A stretch of DNA of 64,000 nt from Datura wrightii (lineage: Eukaryota; Streptophyta; Magnoliopsida; Solanales; Solanaceae). The stretch spans positions 36,748,001 to 36,812,000 of the forward strand of contig JASDFA010000027.1 of the NCBI GenBank assembly GCA_035772735.1, written 5' to 3'. Below, one piece after another: positions 44,788 through 57,935 of this stretch. Position numbers and translations under genes: made by a program. Under the pieces are notes generated by a model. The model ran no database searches. It was not told the DNA's origin and worked only from the letters and a program-made list of their open reading frames with translations. Numbering within the stretch: position 1 is the first letter of the stretch; each line of letters begins with the position of its first letter.

Positions 44788-47700
44788 AAAAAACATGTTT
44801 AACCTCATGAAAGTTCGACCAAATAGATTAACAACAAAACACTTATGAAGACTTGTGAGATACAAACATTAAGATCATAACACTTCATACGTCTTAATGA
44901 TTCTAAGTAGGCTTGTCACACTTTGATGAATAATGAGATGTTCCTTTTTTAAGATATGCGAGCTTACACATAATACTTTAATAAATTGAATCCATTATTC
45001 ATTTATTTGATTTCTGCTTATTTTTTAAATGTTTTGATAATTGAAATTATTGTTTTGATTCATCTTTCATGAATTTGATATTTTCTTTATATCAGTATGA
45101 TCTAGCCCGGTCATGAGTTGCGGCTGTGATACATATTTGAATATTCAAGTACTCGGCCATTATTTGTGTAAATCGAAGGTCTAGAAAATATATCAGATGT
45201 AGAATGATCGGCGTACGGGCTAGAATTTACGTGGCTATTGTTCATATCCTTTGCTATGCAATTCTGCAAGATTGTGTGAAAATTATTTGGTCATATATTT
45301 TTTTTTTTATGAATTTATATCGATATATATAATATAAAGTTAGGTATTAGAAAGGTGATAGTGGTATTTTCTATGACTTTGAAAAATATTTATTCTTTTT
45401 AATTAAGAAAAAGCAAAAATAAATAAATTTTATAGCCTTTTGAGTTTTTTTTTTTTTTGATCTCCTTCTTTTTCCTTCTGTTATTTTCTTGATAATTATT
45501 ATTTTTTTCTATTAATTTCATTTTAATAATATTTTTTATTATGAAATTTAATATTTTTTTATATTCACTCGAACATTATTTCTCGGTTCTCCCTTTTATT
45601 TGTTCTCTTTTTTATTTATTAATTTTTTCTTCTTCAATTTCTCCGTATAATTAATAACAATTATTATCGTTTCTTAAAATAATCAACGTATTCACTTTTC
45701 TTTTTCTCCTAATTTTATGAAAAATTTCCAAAAAGAAAAAATATTTTTTTTGATTAATTTCTTAAAAATATTTTTCACTATTTATTGCTATATTAAAATT
45801 TTTAAATATAACTTTATAAATAATTTCGATTACAATTGATTAGTTTCCATATTTTTTTCAAATTTTTTAAAGATCATATGCCAATAAATGCATTAATGAA
45901 TGTACTCCAATGTTTCTGAATAATCCTGATCATATAATTTTATATGATATTTTTTAAATTTGTCTCGTTATACACACACACATTCTTGCAAATAATTATT
46001 TTTTTACACAAAGAAGCATTATAAATTTAGAAAGTCATAATATCAATATTCTATCATCCTTCTTATAAAAACAATGAAATATTTATCGCGATTCGAGTAG
46101 CATCAATAATAATTCTAAATTTAATTACTCTTTTTATCTAATTATCGTGGTTTTTTTCTATTTTAAAAGATTTACAATCTAATCTTTATCTTATATTATA
46201 TTAATTCTTCTTTAAGATATAACTTAGATATTTAACAAAATATATCATAAATTATAGATCATAATACATACTTTTTTCTTTCTCATATTCATATCCTTCG
46301 AAAAGTGTTATTCTTCCTTGAGTAATCAAATAAATGATCTTCTTTCACTTCTTACTAATTTTATAAAAAAAATTAAAATTACTTTCTTTCTTGGCTAATT
46401 CTTCATTACTCATTTATTAATATTATTTGCCTTGTCTAAACTACTAAGAAATTTTTTAAAAAAATTAGCATAAAAAATTATTATCAGTAAAAATAATAAA
46501 TAATAAATCAGAGTTCAAAAAAGAACAAAAAGTTCTTTTTTGAAGAAGAAAGTGAGGGGAGAAAGACAAACAATATTACTAAATTATTTATATCTAACTC
46601 AATATTTTTGTATTTTTCAAGTTAAAGGATATAGACCAACAAATAATAGTAATGATTTATGAATATTTAAAAATATTGAGTATTTTTACCAATAATAAAA
46701 AATAAAAAAACTTGAGGACTGAATTTTTATATGTCAATAATAATTTTTCTACGAATTAGACAATATTCTAAAAATTATTAAATAATTTTATATCCTCATG
46801 TTCTATCAATAAACTTATTAAAAATTGATCCACATAATTGTTAAGGACACATACATATTTTCTTAAACAACATGCAATTGACTTTGTTCCTCGGCCTACT
46901 TTCACTTTTGAAAACACTGTGTCTGAAGAGATAAAAGTCAATAAAAAGAATAGAAGAAAAAAATTAACTAAATTAACTAAGCAAATAAAAATTTTAAAGA
47001 ACGCGATAGTTAAGAATTGAATGGGAAAGATCAACTATATTGCAATATAACATAATCAAACTATTGAAAAAAATAATACAAAAATTAAACTCACATCTCA
47101 AAGATTTTTTAATTCATAGGTTGACTAAGTTAAAATCAAATGCTCTTGTCAGTGGCTATTGCACTACAAAATATAGCATAGCTAATACAACTCAAAATAA
47201 TTTTACTTAGGTGATTTTAAGGTGTCATAAACTAGTTCATTAAATAATTGAAGTTATAAACATAAAAAATTGGGAGTTATGGATATTACTAGTACTAATT
47301 AAGAGTAGATGTTATGAAAATGTAAAGTTTATGATTTATAGAGATGACTTTATAAAAAAAAATTTAAAATGAGGGTAAAAGTTTTAATAAAAGGAGAAAA
47401 AGGATACACACACTAGATAATTTAAGACCCGTACCCAGGTCCAATATAATTAATTACAAATTTTACATTAATTTTATATAAAGAAAAATTATATTTTTAC
47501 TAATTTAAAAAAAAAAACTAAAAGTTTGTTCGTAAAAGTATTCTATAGCTTTTTGACTGATAATTTTTATTTGTCCCAATCAAAATTTTAGCATAAATAA
47601 AATGCTACAATAAAAATAATTTTATTTAGAAATATTTTAAAGAGTTGTTGGTATCAATTATGGGAAAATTCATTTTGTAAATTGTAAAACATTTAGGATC

Positions 47701-48694
47701 TAATATTTAATTTACATTACTATTGCAATGGAATAAGTTTATTAGAACTAGAAGATAATTTATTTGTTAGATTTAATTGAGTATTCACGAAGAAGAGGAC
47801 TGAAGAAACAAAGAAGAAGAAGGATGGGGGTTAGGTCTTTGGTGGAGTTTTATCTAGTAGTGAAATTGAATGGGGAAGGGTTAAATTAAATAATAATGGG
47901 CAGGGTTAAACATTTGATGGATTTTTATGATCATGGGTCAGGTAGATTTAGGTTGTATGGGTAGTTTAATAGGTGGATTTTTTAAGTGATGTGACCCACT
48001 TAAATATTATCATGTATACAATCTGGTATTGAAAAATCAGACATTGAGTCTGTTAAAAAATAATAGCCCCTTCGAGTAACGTCAGTAGTATAAATAAGTC
48101 TAACTATTAACTGATGGCGTGGATGAGTCTTTTTCTAAAGTTCAATGGCATTTCTAAGCTTTTTTCTTTTATATAATAGAAAAAAATAAGAATAAAATAA
48201 ATACTAAATAATAATTTATTTTTTAATTTTTAAAATTGAATAATAAAGATTTATTTATATGTGGAGTCCATGTTTACATGACATAAAAAATATTTTGTCA
48301 TGTTAATTATTTTTAGTGATAAATTTAGTTGAGTGATTTTGTAAGAAAAATACTCTAAGTTGAGTGATACTATTAATACCAAAAAAGGTTTAATAACTAT
48401 GCAATACAGATTTTCAAAATTGAATGATTTTTTGAGATATTATGAAAAAATATCTAGCTACTATTCATGGAGGAAGGAAGATAGAGAATTGAATATACAA
48501 CAAAGTTAAAGTAAAAATAAAGAAGCAATAAATAAACTCAATGGAGAAAGAGAAGAAAAAATAGAAAAAATTAAGAGTAATGGAACATTCTAGTGCCTTT
48601 ATATTTTTTTTATGAAAGAATATCAACTTTTAAGTTTTAACATATAGGTTTTTTTTATGCATTTATAGGTTAGATTTGAAATGTATTAGATGTG
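44788..48694. other. AT-rich intergenic DNA, nothing recognised
   Basis: Almost 4 kb rich in A and T, with many short homopolymers. The two opposed 60-88 codon frames near 46768-47034 are low-complexity and look like chance. A stretch of more balanced composition at about 45095-45290 stands out but shows no frame or motif. No gene can be supported. Confidence 0.6.
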
Positions 48695-48746
48695 AAATTT
48701 TAATATTGCCCTTGGTAGTCCTAGCTCGTGGCTCTTCTATATAATA
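48695..48746 (-). mobile_element. Possible third Helitron-like 5' end (fragment)
   Basis: The segment TTGCCCTTGGTAG...CTTCTATATAATA resembles the right (5') ends of the two following copies and abuts the 3' end of the first copy. Short match, so tentative. Confidence 0.4.
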
Positions 48747-50407
48747 CTAGATTATAAACCCGTGCTATCCACGGACTCAATAATTTATTGCTAATTACAC
48801 ATTTTATAAATATTTTAAAATAAAAAAATAAAATGTAAATATGTTTTTGTGTGATGAAAGCTGATATATTAGAGTCACGATTTTAATTTTCTTCGTTTTA
48901 ATTGTTTGTATGATTTTGACTTGACACTAAGTTTAACAAAGCAACGAAGATTTTTGTATCTTGTGGTCTTAAATTAAACCAGTATATGAAACATTGAAAG
49001 TTAAAATTAAAGAGTTGTGGAAACAGAAAATAGTCTTTTTTAAAAAGGACTAAAAAGAAAAGTAAAACAAACAAATTGAAATAGATGTAGTATTATTTTT
49101 CTTTTTTTATTATATTTCTTTATTTTAATTTTTAAAAGATCTTATTAATATCTCAGAATTCTCTTTCACTTTATAATATTTGTCAAAATTTAATACTTTA
49201 CATAAAAGTTTTACAGTATATTAATATTTTTACCCAACTTGTAGTATTATTTATATAGATTCTAACCTTTTTATTTTATTTTTAAAAGGTCCTACACCAC
49301 TAAACTAAAAATTAATTAATTCTTTGAAAAAATATTATCTGTTTAAATTTTTATTAAATTTAAAATGCATAGTTATACTCATTTGGTATTTATAATGTCC
49401 TAATATATTTCATTCTTTTATGATATATTATTTAAGAAAGCGAAAGTACCCAGCTAAATTTGTTATATTAGAAGAAGCATATCCAATTAAGTTTGACCAT
49501 ATATGGAGAAATATGTTGTTGCATAATTATACTTCTCATGTTGGCAATTTTCTTTTTAAATTACTTTCAAATAGTGTTTTAAAGAGGAAGGCCTTTTTCT
49601 GTACAATTTGAGAATATTTTAACATTTTATAATTTAAAAAAAGACTTGAAATAAAATTTTATATCTTTTTAATATTTTATCAAGTGATTTGAATTATTGT
49701 CAAATAAAGTTAGCACCATACAAATTGCAACTACAATTGAAATTTTAAAACTTGTATAAGGATGTTAATTTGTAATAGTATGATAAATATTTAATTGTAA
49801 ATCTATATAAATTGTTTATCGTGACCTTTTTTTAAGAAAATTTATTTGCCTTCTTTACCTAATATAGAAAATAAATAATACAAATAAAATAATGTGTATT
49901 ACAGAAATAATAAAATTATTATATATAAATATCATATTTTGTTATTTTACTAAATGAAAATGAACATTTGAGTTACATAATTATCAAAGCGATATTTTTT
50001 ATAATTAAAAGCTCAATGAAAAATTCAAATGAAATAGTTTCTCTTAAAGAAATAATTTTTTTGATTATATATAAATATCATATTTTGTTGTAAATTTTAG
50101 TTTATCATCTCTTCTTTTTTTGTGTTGAGATAGAGTCGCCAAAAGGCTCATTCCAGGAGTAAAAGAGAATATAAAATTATCAAAAAGATAAAATTTATAG
50201 TTAAAAATACTATATAAAGAAACTTATTTGAGATTTTTTTTCAATTATATAGCAAGCTGGAAAATAGTACATTCAAAAAAAAATTGAATAAGAAGTGGGT
50301 CCATGGAAAGAAATATAATTAGTTATTGATTAATATGCTTATTTAATAGATTGAAAATTACTTTTTTGCCTTTGGTCTACCACTTCTTCATCTTTCTAGA
50401 TAATAGA
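48747..50407 (-). mobile_element. Helitron-like non-autonomous element, copy 1 (1661 bp)
   Basis: On the minus strand it begins TCTATTATCTAG at 50407 and ends, after a hairpin (CCGTGGATAGCACGG) and TTTATAAT, with CTAG at 48747, followed by T. A TC start, a CTAG-type end with a hairpin just before it, and no terminal inverted repeats or target duplication are Helitron marks. AT-rich, no Rep/helicase gene, so non-autonomous. It is followed after two bases (AA) by copy 2 in the same orientation. Confidence 0.6.
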
Positions 50408-50409
50408 AA

Positions 50410-52016
50410 CTAAATTATACAACTCATGCTATGCACGGGCCCAATAATTTATTGCTAATTACACATTTTATAAATATTTTAAAATAAAAAATAAAATATA
50501 AATATATTTTTGTGTGATAAGAGTTGATATATTAGAGCCACAATTTTAATTTTCTTCATTTTCACTGTTTGTATGATTTTGACATGACACTAAGTTTAAC
50601 AAAGCAAAGAAGATTTTTGGATCTTGTGGTCTTAAATTAAACTAAGGATATGAAACATTAAAAGTTAAAATTAAAGAGTTGTCGGAACAGAAAAATTAGA
50701 GGACTAAAAAGAAATGCAAGACAAACAAATTGAAATAGAGGTAGAATTATTTTTCTTTTTTATTATGTTTCTTTATTTTAATTTTTAAAAGATCTTATTA
50801 ATATCTCAGAATTCTCTACCACTTCATAATATTTATCAAAATTTTATACTTTATATAAAAAATTTAAAGTATATTTATATATTTTTACCCAATTTGTAGT
50901 ATTATTTATATAGATTCTAACCTTTTTATTTTATTTTTAAAAAGTCCTACACCACTAAACTAAAAATTAATTAATTCTTTAAAAAAATATTATCTATGTA
51001 AATTCTTATTAAATTTAAAATACATAGTTATATTCATTTGGTATTTTTAATTATTGTAATATATTTCATTCTTTTTATGATATATTATTCAAGAAAGCGA
51101 AAGTATCCAACTAAATTTGACCATATTAGAAGAAGCATATCCAATTAAGTTTGACCATAGATGGAGAAATATGTTGTTGCATAATTATAATTTTCATGTT
51201 GGCAAATTTCTTTTTAAATTGCTTTCAAATATTGTTTTTTTCTGTACAATTTGAGAATATTTTAACATTTTATAATTAAAAAATGACTTGAAATAAAATT
51301 TTATATTTTTTTAATATTTCATCAAGTATATTGAATCATTGTCAGACAAAGTTAGCACCATACAAATTACAACTACAATGAAATTTCAAAACTTATATAA
51401 GAATGTTAATTTGTAATAGTATAATAAATATTTAATTGTAAATCTATATAAATTGTTTACGGTGAGCTTCTTTTTAAGAAATTCTTTTTACCTTCTTTAC
51501 CTAATATTGAAAATAAATAATATAAATTATATAGTGTATATTACAGAAATAATAAAATAATAATAATAATAATAATAATAATTATTATTATTATTATTAT
51601 TATTATATATCATATTTTATTGTTTTACTAAATAAAAATGAACATTTGAGTTATATAATTACGAAAATGATATTTTTTATAATTAAAAGCTCAATGAAAA
51701 ATACAAATGAAATAGTTTCTCTTAAAGAAATAATTTTTTTTGATTATATATAAATATCATATTTTGTTGTAAATTTTAGTTATAAAATTATCAAAAAGAT
51801 AATTTATAGTTAAAAACACTACAATAAGAAACTTATTTGAGATTTTTCTTAATTATATAGCAAAGGTGGAAGTAGTGCATTTAAAAAAAAAAATTGAATA
51901 AGAAGTGGGTCCATGAAAAGAAATTCAATAGTTATTGATCAATATGCTTATTTAATAGATTTGAAATTACTTTTTTGCCCTTGGTCTACCACTTCTTTAT
52001 CTTTCTATATAATAGA
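50410..52016 (-). mobile_element. Helitron-like non-autonomous element, copy 2 (1607 bp)
   Basis: Aligns along its length with copy 1, with small indels; it lacks about 75 bases found in copy 1 at 50098-50175. Minus strand start TCTATTATATAG at 52016; the end at 50410 reads TTAG after a damaged hairpin (CCCGTGCATAGCATGAG). No gene. It carries an AAT/ATT microsatellite that copy 1 lacks. Confidence 0.6.
51555..51605. repeat. (AAT)n-(ATT)n palindromic microsatellite
   Basis: About eight AAT units directly followed by about five ATT units, a near-perfect palindrome. The matching place in copy 1 has only a short TTATTATATA. Confidence 0.9.
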
Positions 52017-52311
52017 AATAATATATATATATATGAAAAATGGTCAAAACTACCCTTGGACTATTAGATTTGGGACAAAATCACCCTTTATTAATCTTTC
52101 CACTCTAAAATACTCCCGTTGTGAACCTATTGGTTCTGCAATGTCCTTACTTGCTGACTGTCAATAATTAAAAATTTGTTAAACATTTTATTTATACCTG
52201 ACACTCTAATTGGTTGTTTTCTTAATTATATTATTATATAAGTGGGAAGCTCATAAGTTGAAAGTTAGATTATCATTTTGCCTATCCACTACATTAAAAT
52301 TTAGTTAATAC
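52017..52311. other. Flank between Helitron-like copy 2 and E8
   Basis: AT-rich, starts with a short TA run. Nothing recognised. AATAC at 52307-52311 is the candidate left copy of the E8 target-site duplicate. Confidence 0.5.
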
Positions 52312-52918
52312 TGTCACACCCCTTTTTTTCGGGCGATGGCCGGAGAACAAGGTTTTTTCCAATTGAAATGACAGTTTTGAGTAGAGATTATTTTTTATTT
52401 ACAGAATCGTCACTTAGAATTGAGTTATGGTGTTTCAAGTCACCTTATTGAATCCCTAATCAAAAGAAAGTTGACTCTTTTATTATAGGTCTGCGAACTA
52501 GAAATCTGAGTAAGAAATTCTGTTGACCAAGGGGAAGGTGTTAGGCACCCCTCGAGTCCCGTGGTTCTAGCACGGTCACTTAATCGACTTATGTCTGGCT
52601 TAAATTAATTTTGAATAAATTATTTATATTAATTAGGCCTATGATTCACTTAAATATTGTTGAACTTTTATTAGTCTCGACCAAGATGCGTAACCGTATT
52701 CTTGGTCTTGACGTTCAATAGTTTTCAAAGCGTAAATTCTTTCTTTACTCGTATGTATTATCCCTACTAAGTCATACATATACATCTTTGAGGTGATTTA
52801 AACTTTAATTATTAAAGCAAATTGGTCAAAATGCGTAACCGCACTCTTGATTTTCTTTTAGACGTGTCAAAAATGTGAAATGGTGTTGTTAATTGGAACA
52901 CAATTTAATTATAAAATG

Positions 52919-52959
<41 letters not shown>

Positions 52960-54710
52960 TGAACTTTTTCGTCTATTGTATAAAAAAATTGATAAAATTA
53001 AAGTTAGCTAATACAATAACTAAATAACTTAACTAATTAAGATATATGAATGATACACAATTTAAGCATTACTTTTTACTATAATTAACTAACAATTAAA
53101 ATTATTTTTTTCCTTTCTGATTTTTTCCCCCTTTCTTTCTCTTTTCTGTTTTTTTTTTTCGTTTCTGTTTTATGTCCTTTTAACTTATGTGTTTTTATTT
53201 TTTTTCTTTCTTTTTCCGCTTTCTGTTTTCTTTTTTTTTTTTAAATCATTTCTTCTTTTTTTTGTTCTTTTCTTTTCTTTTCCTTTCCTTTTCTTTTCTT
53301 TTCTTGTCTGTTTCTTTTTGTTTCGTTTCTTGATTTCTTTTTTTTTTTCTTTTCTTTTCTTCTGTTTTTTTTTTGTTTTTCGTTTCTGTTTTATTTGTTT
53401 CTGTTTTTTTTTCTCGTTTCCTTTACCTCTTTTACTATATATTATTTGTTCCTTTTTTTTCTCTCTCTTTTTAATAATAAATTAGCCAAGCATTTTATTT
53501 CTTCAACCATAAAAACATCAACAAAAGGAAAAACTAGTTAAGTAGAATCTAAAGGTTGCTAGTCTTATATATTTCTATTCATACTAACTACGCAACTACG
53601 AAATTATTATGTTTCTTAAAACTTGATACTCTTGAAATTCATGAAGAAAAGATTATTATGAGCAGTTTTTAATTTATTATTATCATTTTTTTCTAATGCA
53701 AACCCACTTCAAATTCATTCAACTCAGTCAAATGTTTTATTATCTATCTCACTACCAAAATGTGTTAAATTGAAATATAAGTGAATGAACACACAAACAT
53801 AATTTAATAACATGCTTCTTGATAACGTAATTCAACGGAAGATGCAAACACAATCACATTCTTATATACGAAAAGAAATAGATAGATAAGAGGAACCTTT
53901 TACTAGCCAAAAACTGCAGCAATAATCCAACTACGAGCAACAAGACCTCGGTTCTTTTCTTTTCTTCTCTTGTTTTTCGCTCTCTTTTTTCTCTCTGTCA
54001 GTTATTTTTTTTACTCTCTGTCTTTGCCTCTGCCTCTTTTTCTCTTTATCTGTGTGTCTCTTTTTCTTTTTGTGTATGTATTTTTATATTGTTATTATCT
54101 ATGGGTAGAAGATGGGGATGTAGGGGAGTGGGATTAGTTTTTGGTTGAGAGTTTCTAGGTTATGGGAATTGAAAAAAAGTATGGAGTTTTTGGGTGAGAG
54201 TTTTTAAGGTGTGGAAAGAGAAAAGAAAAAGAAAAAAACGTGGAGGTTGGGGAAATTTTAGGGATCAATTTTCTTTTTGGGTGAGAGTTTTAGGAGGAGT
54301 GGGATTGATAGATTTAGAAGATTTCATTTTTTTTTTCATTCTTTTTTGTTAATAATAATAACATTACCTATACAATAAAATAAAAATAATAACGAATGAA
54401 ATAAAATAAAGTAAAAATGTGAATGCTGGATAATTAAATAAAGATTGAAAAATATTTAACTAAAAGCTAGATAAAAAATAAAATAAAATAAAATAAAATA
54501 AAATAAAATAATTTTTTCAATCATTTTCTCTCTTTTATAAAATAAAATAAAAAAATATATAATCTAAGAAAGAAAGGTAGAAAAAATAGTTTGTAACTTT
54601 AACGAATAAAAATCTACTAAAAAAAAGCTAAAATCAAGAATAATCGTAATAGAAAATTTAACGTCAAAATAATATAAAAATTAAAGAGGGTCAAAAATTA
54701 CGTGTCTACA
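52312..54710 (-). repeat. E8 3' LTR (2399 bp)
   Basis: Minus strand start TGTAGACACGTAATTTTTGA at 54710, right after the polypurine tract. The end GGGGTGTGACA lies at 52312. No gene. Contains (ATA)n at 52917-52960, a pyrimidine-rich tract at 53105-53470 and (AAAAT)n at 54476-54511. The other LTR is outside the window. Confidence 0.8.
53105..53470 (+). repeat. T/C-rich low-complexity tract in E8 LTR
   Basis: About 365 bases of T with scattered C and G on the plus strand. The apparent Phe-rich frame across it is an effect of composition. Confidence 0.9.
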
Positions 54711-54724
54711 GCTTGCCCCTCTTT
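54711..54724 (-). other. E8 polypurine tract
   Basis: Minus strand AAAGAGGGGCAAGC abutting the LTR start TGTAGACACG. Confidence 0.8.
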
Positions 54725-55352
54725 GACTGAAAACACCCAGAGTTTTCAGACAAAGAAGTAGACAATGATATGAGTTTTGACCCGACTGCCATTAAAAGGG
54801 GGAAGAAAAGCAGAAAGATATGGGATTGAGCCCTGAATTTTAGACAACCTAGATACCTTGGGTTGTAAGAGAGTTGAGAAAGTGTAGTTCGAATAGTAAG
54901 AGGGGTGATGGAAGGATGAGTTGGAGAATCGAACAGGGTCTCATCGAGGCTTTGGTCTGTGCTCATGTTATTACATCAAAAATAAAAATCAAACTACAAT
55001 CTAAAAGAAAATACAAGTATAAGATCCTATTTATGCATCTTCTCTTGAATCTTTCTTGAAATTTCCCCTGAAATCTTGACCTTCAGAATGCTATTCTACT
55101 TTTAACTCTGGGTGCTCAGGCGAGCTTGCGAGCTTGAAAATGAGGATTTTTATTCTCCCAAAAGATTCCTGAGATCAAAACAAACAAAGGAAAAGGAAAC
55201 AAAATTTTGCCCCAGTTTAAAGTGAAGGATATTTTGTTTCTTAGCCCATGTATCAAGAATTTGGGTGACACTTTTAATTTTGTATCGCATCCTTCACAAT
55301 GCTTCTAACTGTTGAAGGTAAGTCTTTTCTTCACGAGCACCCTGATATTACA
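54725..55352 (-). other. E8 3' untranslated region, LTR-proximal part
   Basis: Unique-looking DNA between the polypurine tract and the minisatellite. No gene; short frames on both strands resemble nothing. Confidence 0.6.
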
Positions 55353-56800
55353 CCCCATCATCTAGGAGGGTCCTGCTATAATACTAAATCCCATTTTCCA
55401 GGAGGGTCTTGCCATACTAAATCCCATTATCAAGGAGGGTCCTGCTAAATACGTCCCATTATCCAGGAAGGTCCTGACAAATTAAATGCCATTTTACAGG
55501 AGGGTCCTGCTATATCAGATCCCATTATCCAGGAGGGTCCTGCCAAACTAAATCCATTATCCAGGAGGATCTTGCTATACTAAATCTCACTATCCAGGAA
55601 GGTCCTGTTATGCTAAATTCCATTATCCAGGAGGGTCCTGCTATACTAAATCCCATTATCCAGGAGGGTCCTGCCAAATTAAATTTTCTTTTCCAAGAGG
55701 GTCCTGCTATACTAATTCCATTATCCAGGAGAGTCCTGCTATACTAAATCTCATTTTCTAGGAGGGTCCTGCCAAACTAAATTTCATTTTTCAGGAGGGT
55801 CCTGCTATACTAAATCCCATTTTTCAGGAGGGTGCTGCTAAACTAAATTCCATTATCTAGGAGGGTCCTGCCAAATTAAATCCATTATCCAGGAGGGTCT
55901 TGCTATACTAAATCTCATTATCCAGGAGGGTCCTGCTATACTAAGTCTCATTATCCAAGAGGGTCCTGCTAAACTAAATCCCATTATCCAGGAGGGTCCT
56001 GCCAAATTAAATTTTCTTTTCCAGGAGGGTCCTGCTATACTAATCCAATTATCAGGGAGGGTCCTGCTATACTAAATTCCATTTTCCTGGAGGGTCCTGC
56101 CAAATTAAATTCCATTTTTCAGGAGGGCCCTACTATACTAAATCCATTATCCAAGAGGGTCCTGCTATACTAAGTCCCTTTATCCAGGAGGGTCCTGCTA
56201 TACTAAGTTCCATTACCCGGAAGGGTCCTGCTAAATACATCCCATTTCCAGAAGCGTCCTGACAAATTAAATTTCATTTTTCAGGAGGGTCCTGCTATAC
56301 TAGATCCCAGTATCCAGTAGGGTCCTGCTAAACTAAATCCTATTATCCAGGAGTGTCCTGCTAAATTAAATCCCATTATCCAGGAGAGTCTTGCTATACT
56401 AAATCACATTTTTTAAGAGGGTCCTGTTATGCTAAATTCCATTATCCAAGAGGGTCCTGCTAAACAAAATCCCATTATCCAGAAGGGTCCTGCCAAATTG
56501 AATCTCATTATCTAGGAGGGTCTTGCTATACTAAATCCCATTATCCAGGAGGGTCCTGCCAAATTAAATTTTTTTTCAGGAGGGTCCTGCTGTACTAAAT
56601 CCCATTTTTCAGGAGGATCCTGCCAAATTAAATTTCATTTTCCAGGAGGGTCGTGATATACTAAATTCCATTATCCAGGAGGGTCCTGCTATACTAAGTC
56701 CCATTATCCAGGATGGTCCTGCTATACTAAGTCCCATTATCCAGGAGGGTCCTGGTAAACTAAATCCCATTATCCAGGAGGGTCCTGCTATACTAATTAA
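55353..56800. repeat. E8 3' UTR minisatellite, 44 units of 31-33 bp
   Basis: The unit is CCATTATCCAGGAGGGTCCT followed by GCTATACTAAAT. I count 44 copies of the GGGTCCTG core. The second half alternates irregularly between CTATACTAAAT, CCAAATTAAAT and CTAAACTAAAT. Each unit contains the quasi-palindrome CAGGA-GGG-TCCTG. Located between integrase and the 3' LTR, where Tat-lineage elements carry variable tandem repeats. Confidence 0.95.
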
Positions 56801-57735
56801 ATCTTAAAGACTAACAACACGAACAAAACTTTCTGCCCCAGTTTTACCAGAACATTATTGTGAGTGTCATTAGAATCAACAAATATTTATGGGCAAATAG
56901 AACTAGGAGAAAACACCTCCTAGGAGATTGTGGCATCAATAATTTAAAAATATACTCTAATTTTATTTGATTCTTTTTAATGTAAACCTGTATTGTGCCA
57001 TCGCCCTTCTGTTTTTCTAGAAAAAAGTGAACATTTAGAATTTGGGACCTCTATCTTGAATATAACTTGTATTCCTGTTTTCACACCAAAAACATTTGTA
57101 AGTTCAAAAACGTGGTGGTTGGTTTGCGGCTTTGTCCTTTGACGCTGATTGTTTCAATACTTGTCAGGTTCAGGTCCACCTCCAACATTCTGAGTGTGTC
57201 GTTGGCCTGTTGTACTATTGACCCAGGATCCGGCTATCAAGAATGGTTTTAAACCAATATCACATCCTAGATTTCCTGATGTTTCTCAATCAGATCTCTA
57301 CTTAACCTCGATATTCGATGAATCCAAAACTTTCCCACAGATGATCATCCATTAAATACTTTGCTCTATTTTGAATCATGTTATTTTATGTGGTGGCCAT
57401 TTTCTTGCTCACCGCAACTGGAAAGACTGGTAGCGAGTTTTGAAATCCTTTCTCCCTTGTTTTGACACTAATTTAACTCAAAGATATAGAAAAATAAAAT
57501 GATGCAAAGATAGAGTGATAGAGAGGAATGTAATTCAACTAAAACGTTATTTTTGAAATGAGAAGCGAGAGTGGCATATCTGAGTGTGGTAGCCGGCTCC
57601 AATGATTATGACATGTATTTCAAATTAAGCAGCCTGATCTATCCATTCAAACTAACATCAAACTCATCGAACCTTCGACTTCAAAACTTTATTTTCAGTA
57701 CTTCAACAAATCTCATTACAATACGAGCTCTCTTT
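56801..57735 (-). other. E8 3' untranslated region, middle part
   Basis: No gene recognised. Includes pieces repeated weakly at both ends of the minisatellite, such as TGCCCCAGTTT. Confidence 0.6.
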
Positions 57736-57935
57736 CGACTAGTAGCGTCCATAAGGGTTTTCACCAACAAGCCTCTCTCATCGTTATTTCTCTCAACTCA
57801 TCATCGCCTTACGGTGCCCAAAAGGGTTTTCATGGATAAGACTCTCTCATTTTTATTTCTCTCAGCTCACCCGCGCCTTATAGCATCCAAAAGGGTTTTC
57901 ACCAATAAGACTCATTTTCATTTCTCTTTGTGTTG
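57736..57935. repeat. 70-bp tandem repeat, 3 units, in E8 3' UTR
   Basis: The core CC(A)AAAGGGTTTTCACCAA recurs with its AAGGGTTTT at 57752, 57822 and 57891, followed each time by CTCTCTCATTTTTATTTCTC. The 122-codon frame crossing it is a by-product. Confidence 0.85.

Noticed and set aside
46768..47034. Opposed 88- and 60-codon frames
   Set aside because: Low-complexity Lys- and Phe-rich translations in AT-rich DNA; no motif, and both strands open.
49420..49611. 63-codon frame inside Helitron-like copy 1
   Set aside because: The matching place in copy 2 is frameshifted and no Rep or helicase motif is present.
53189..53485. 98-codon Phe-rich frame, apparent membrane protein
   Set aside because: Simple result of the T/C-rich tract inside the E8 LTR.
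55353..56800. CRISPR-like look of the 32-bp repeat
   Set aside because: Units are contiguous with no unique spacers, and the context is a plant retrotransposon.
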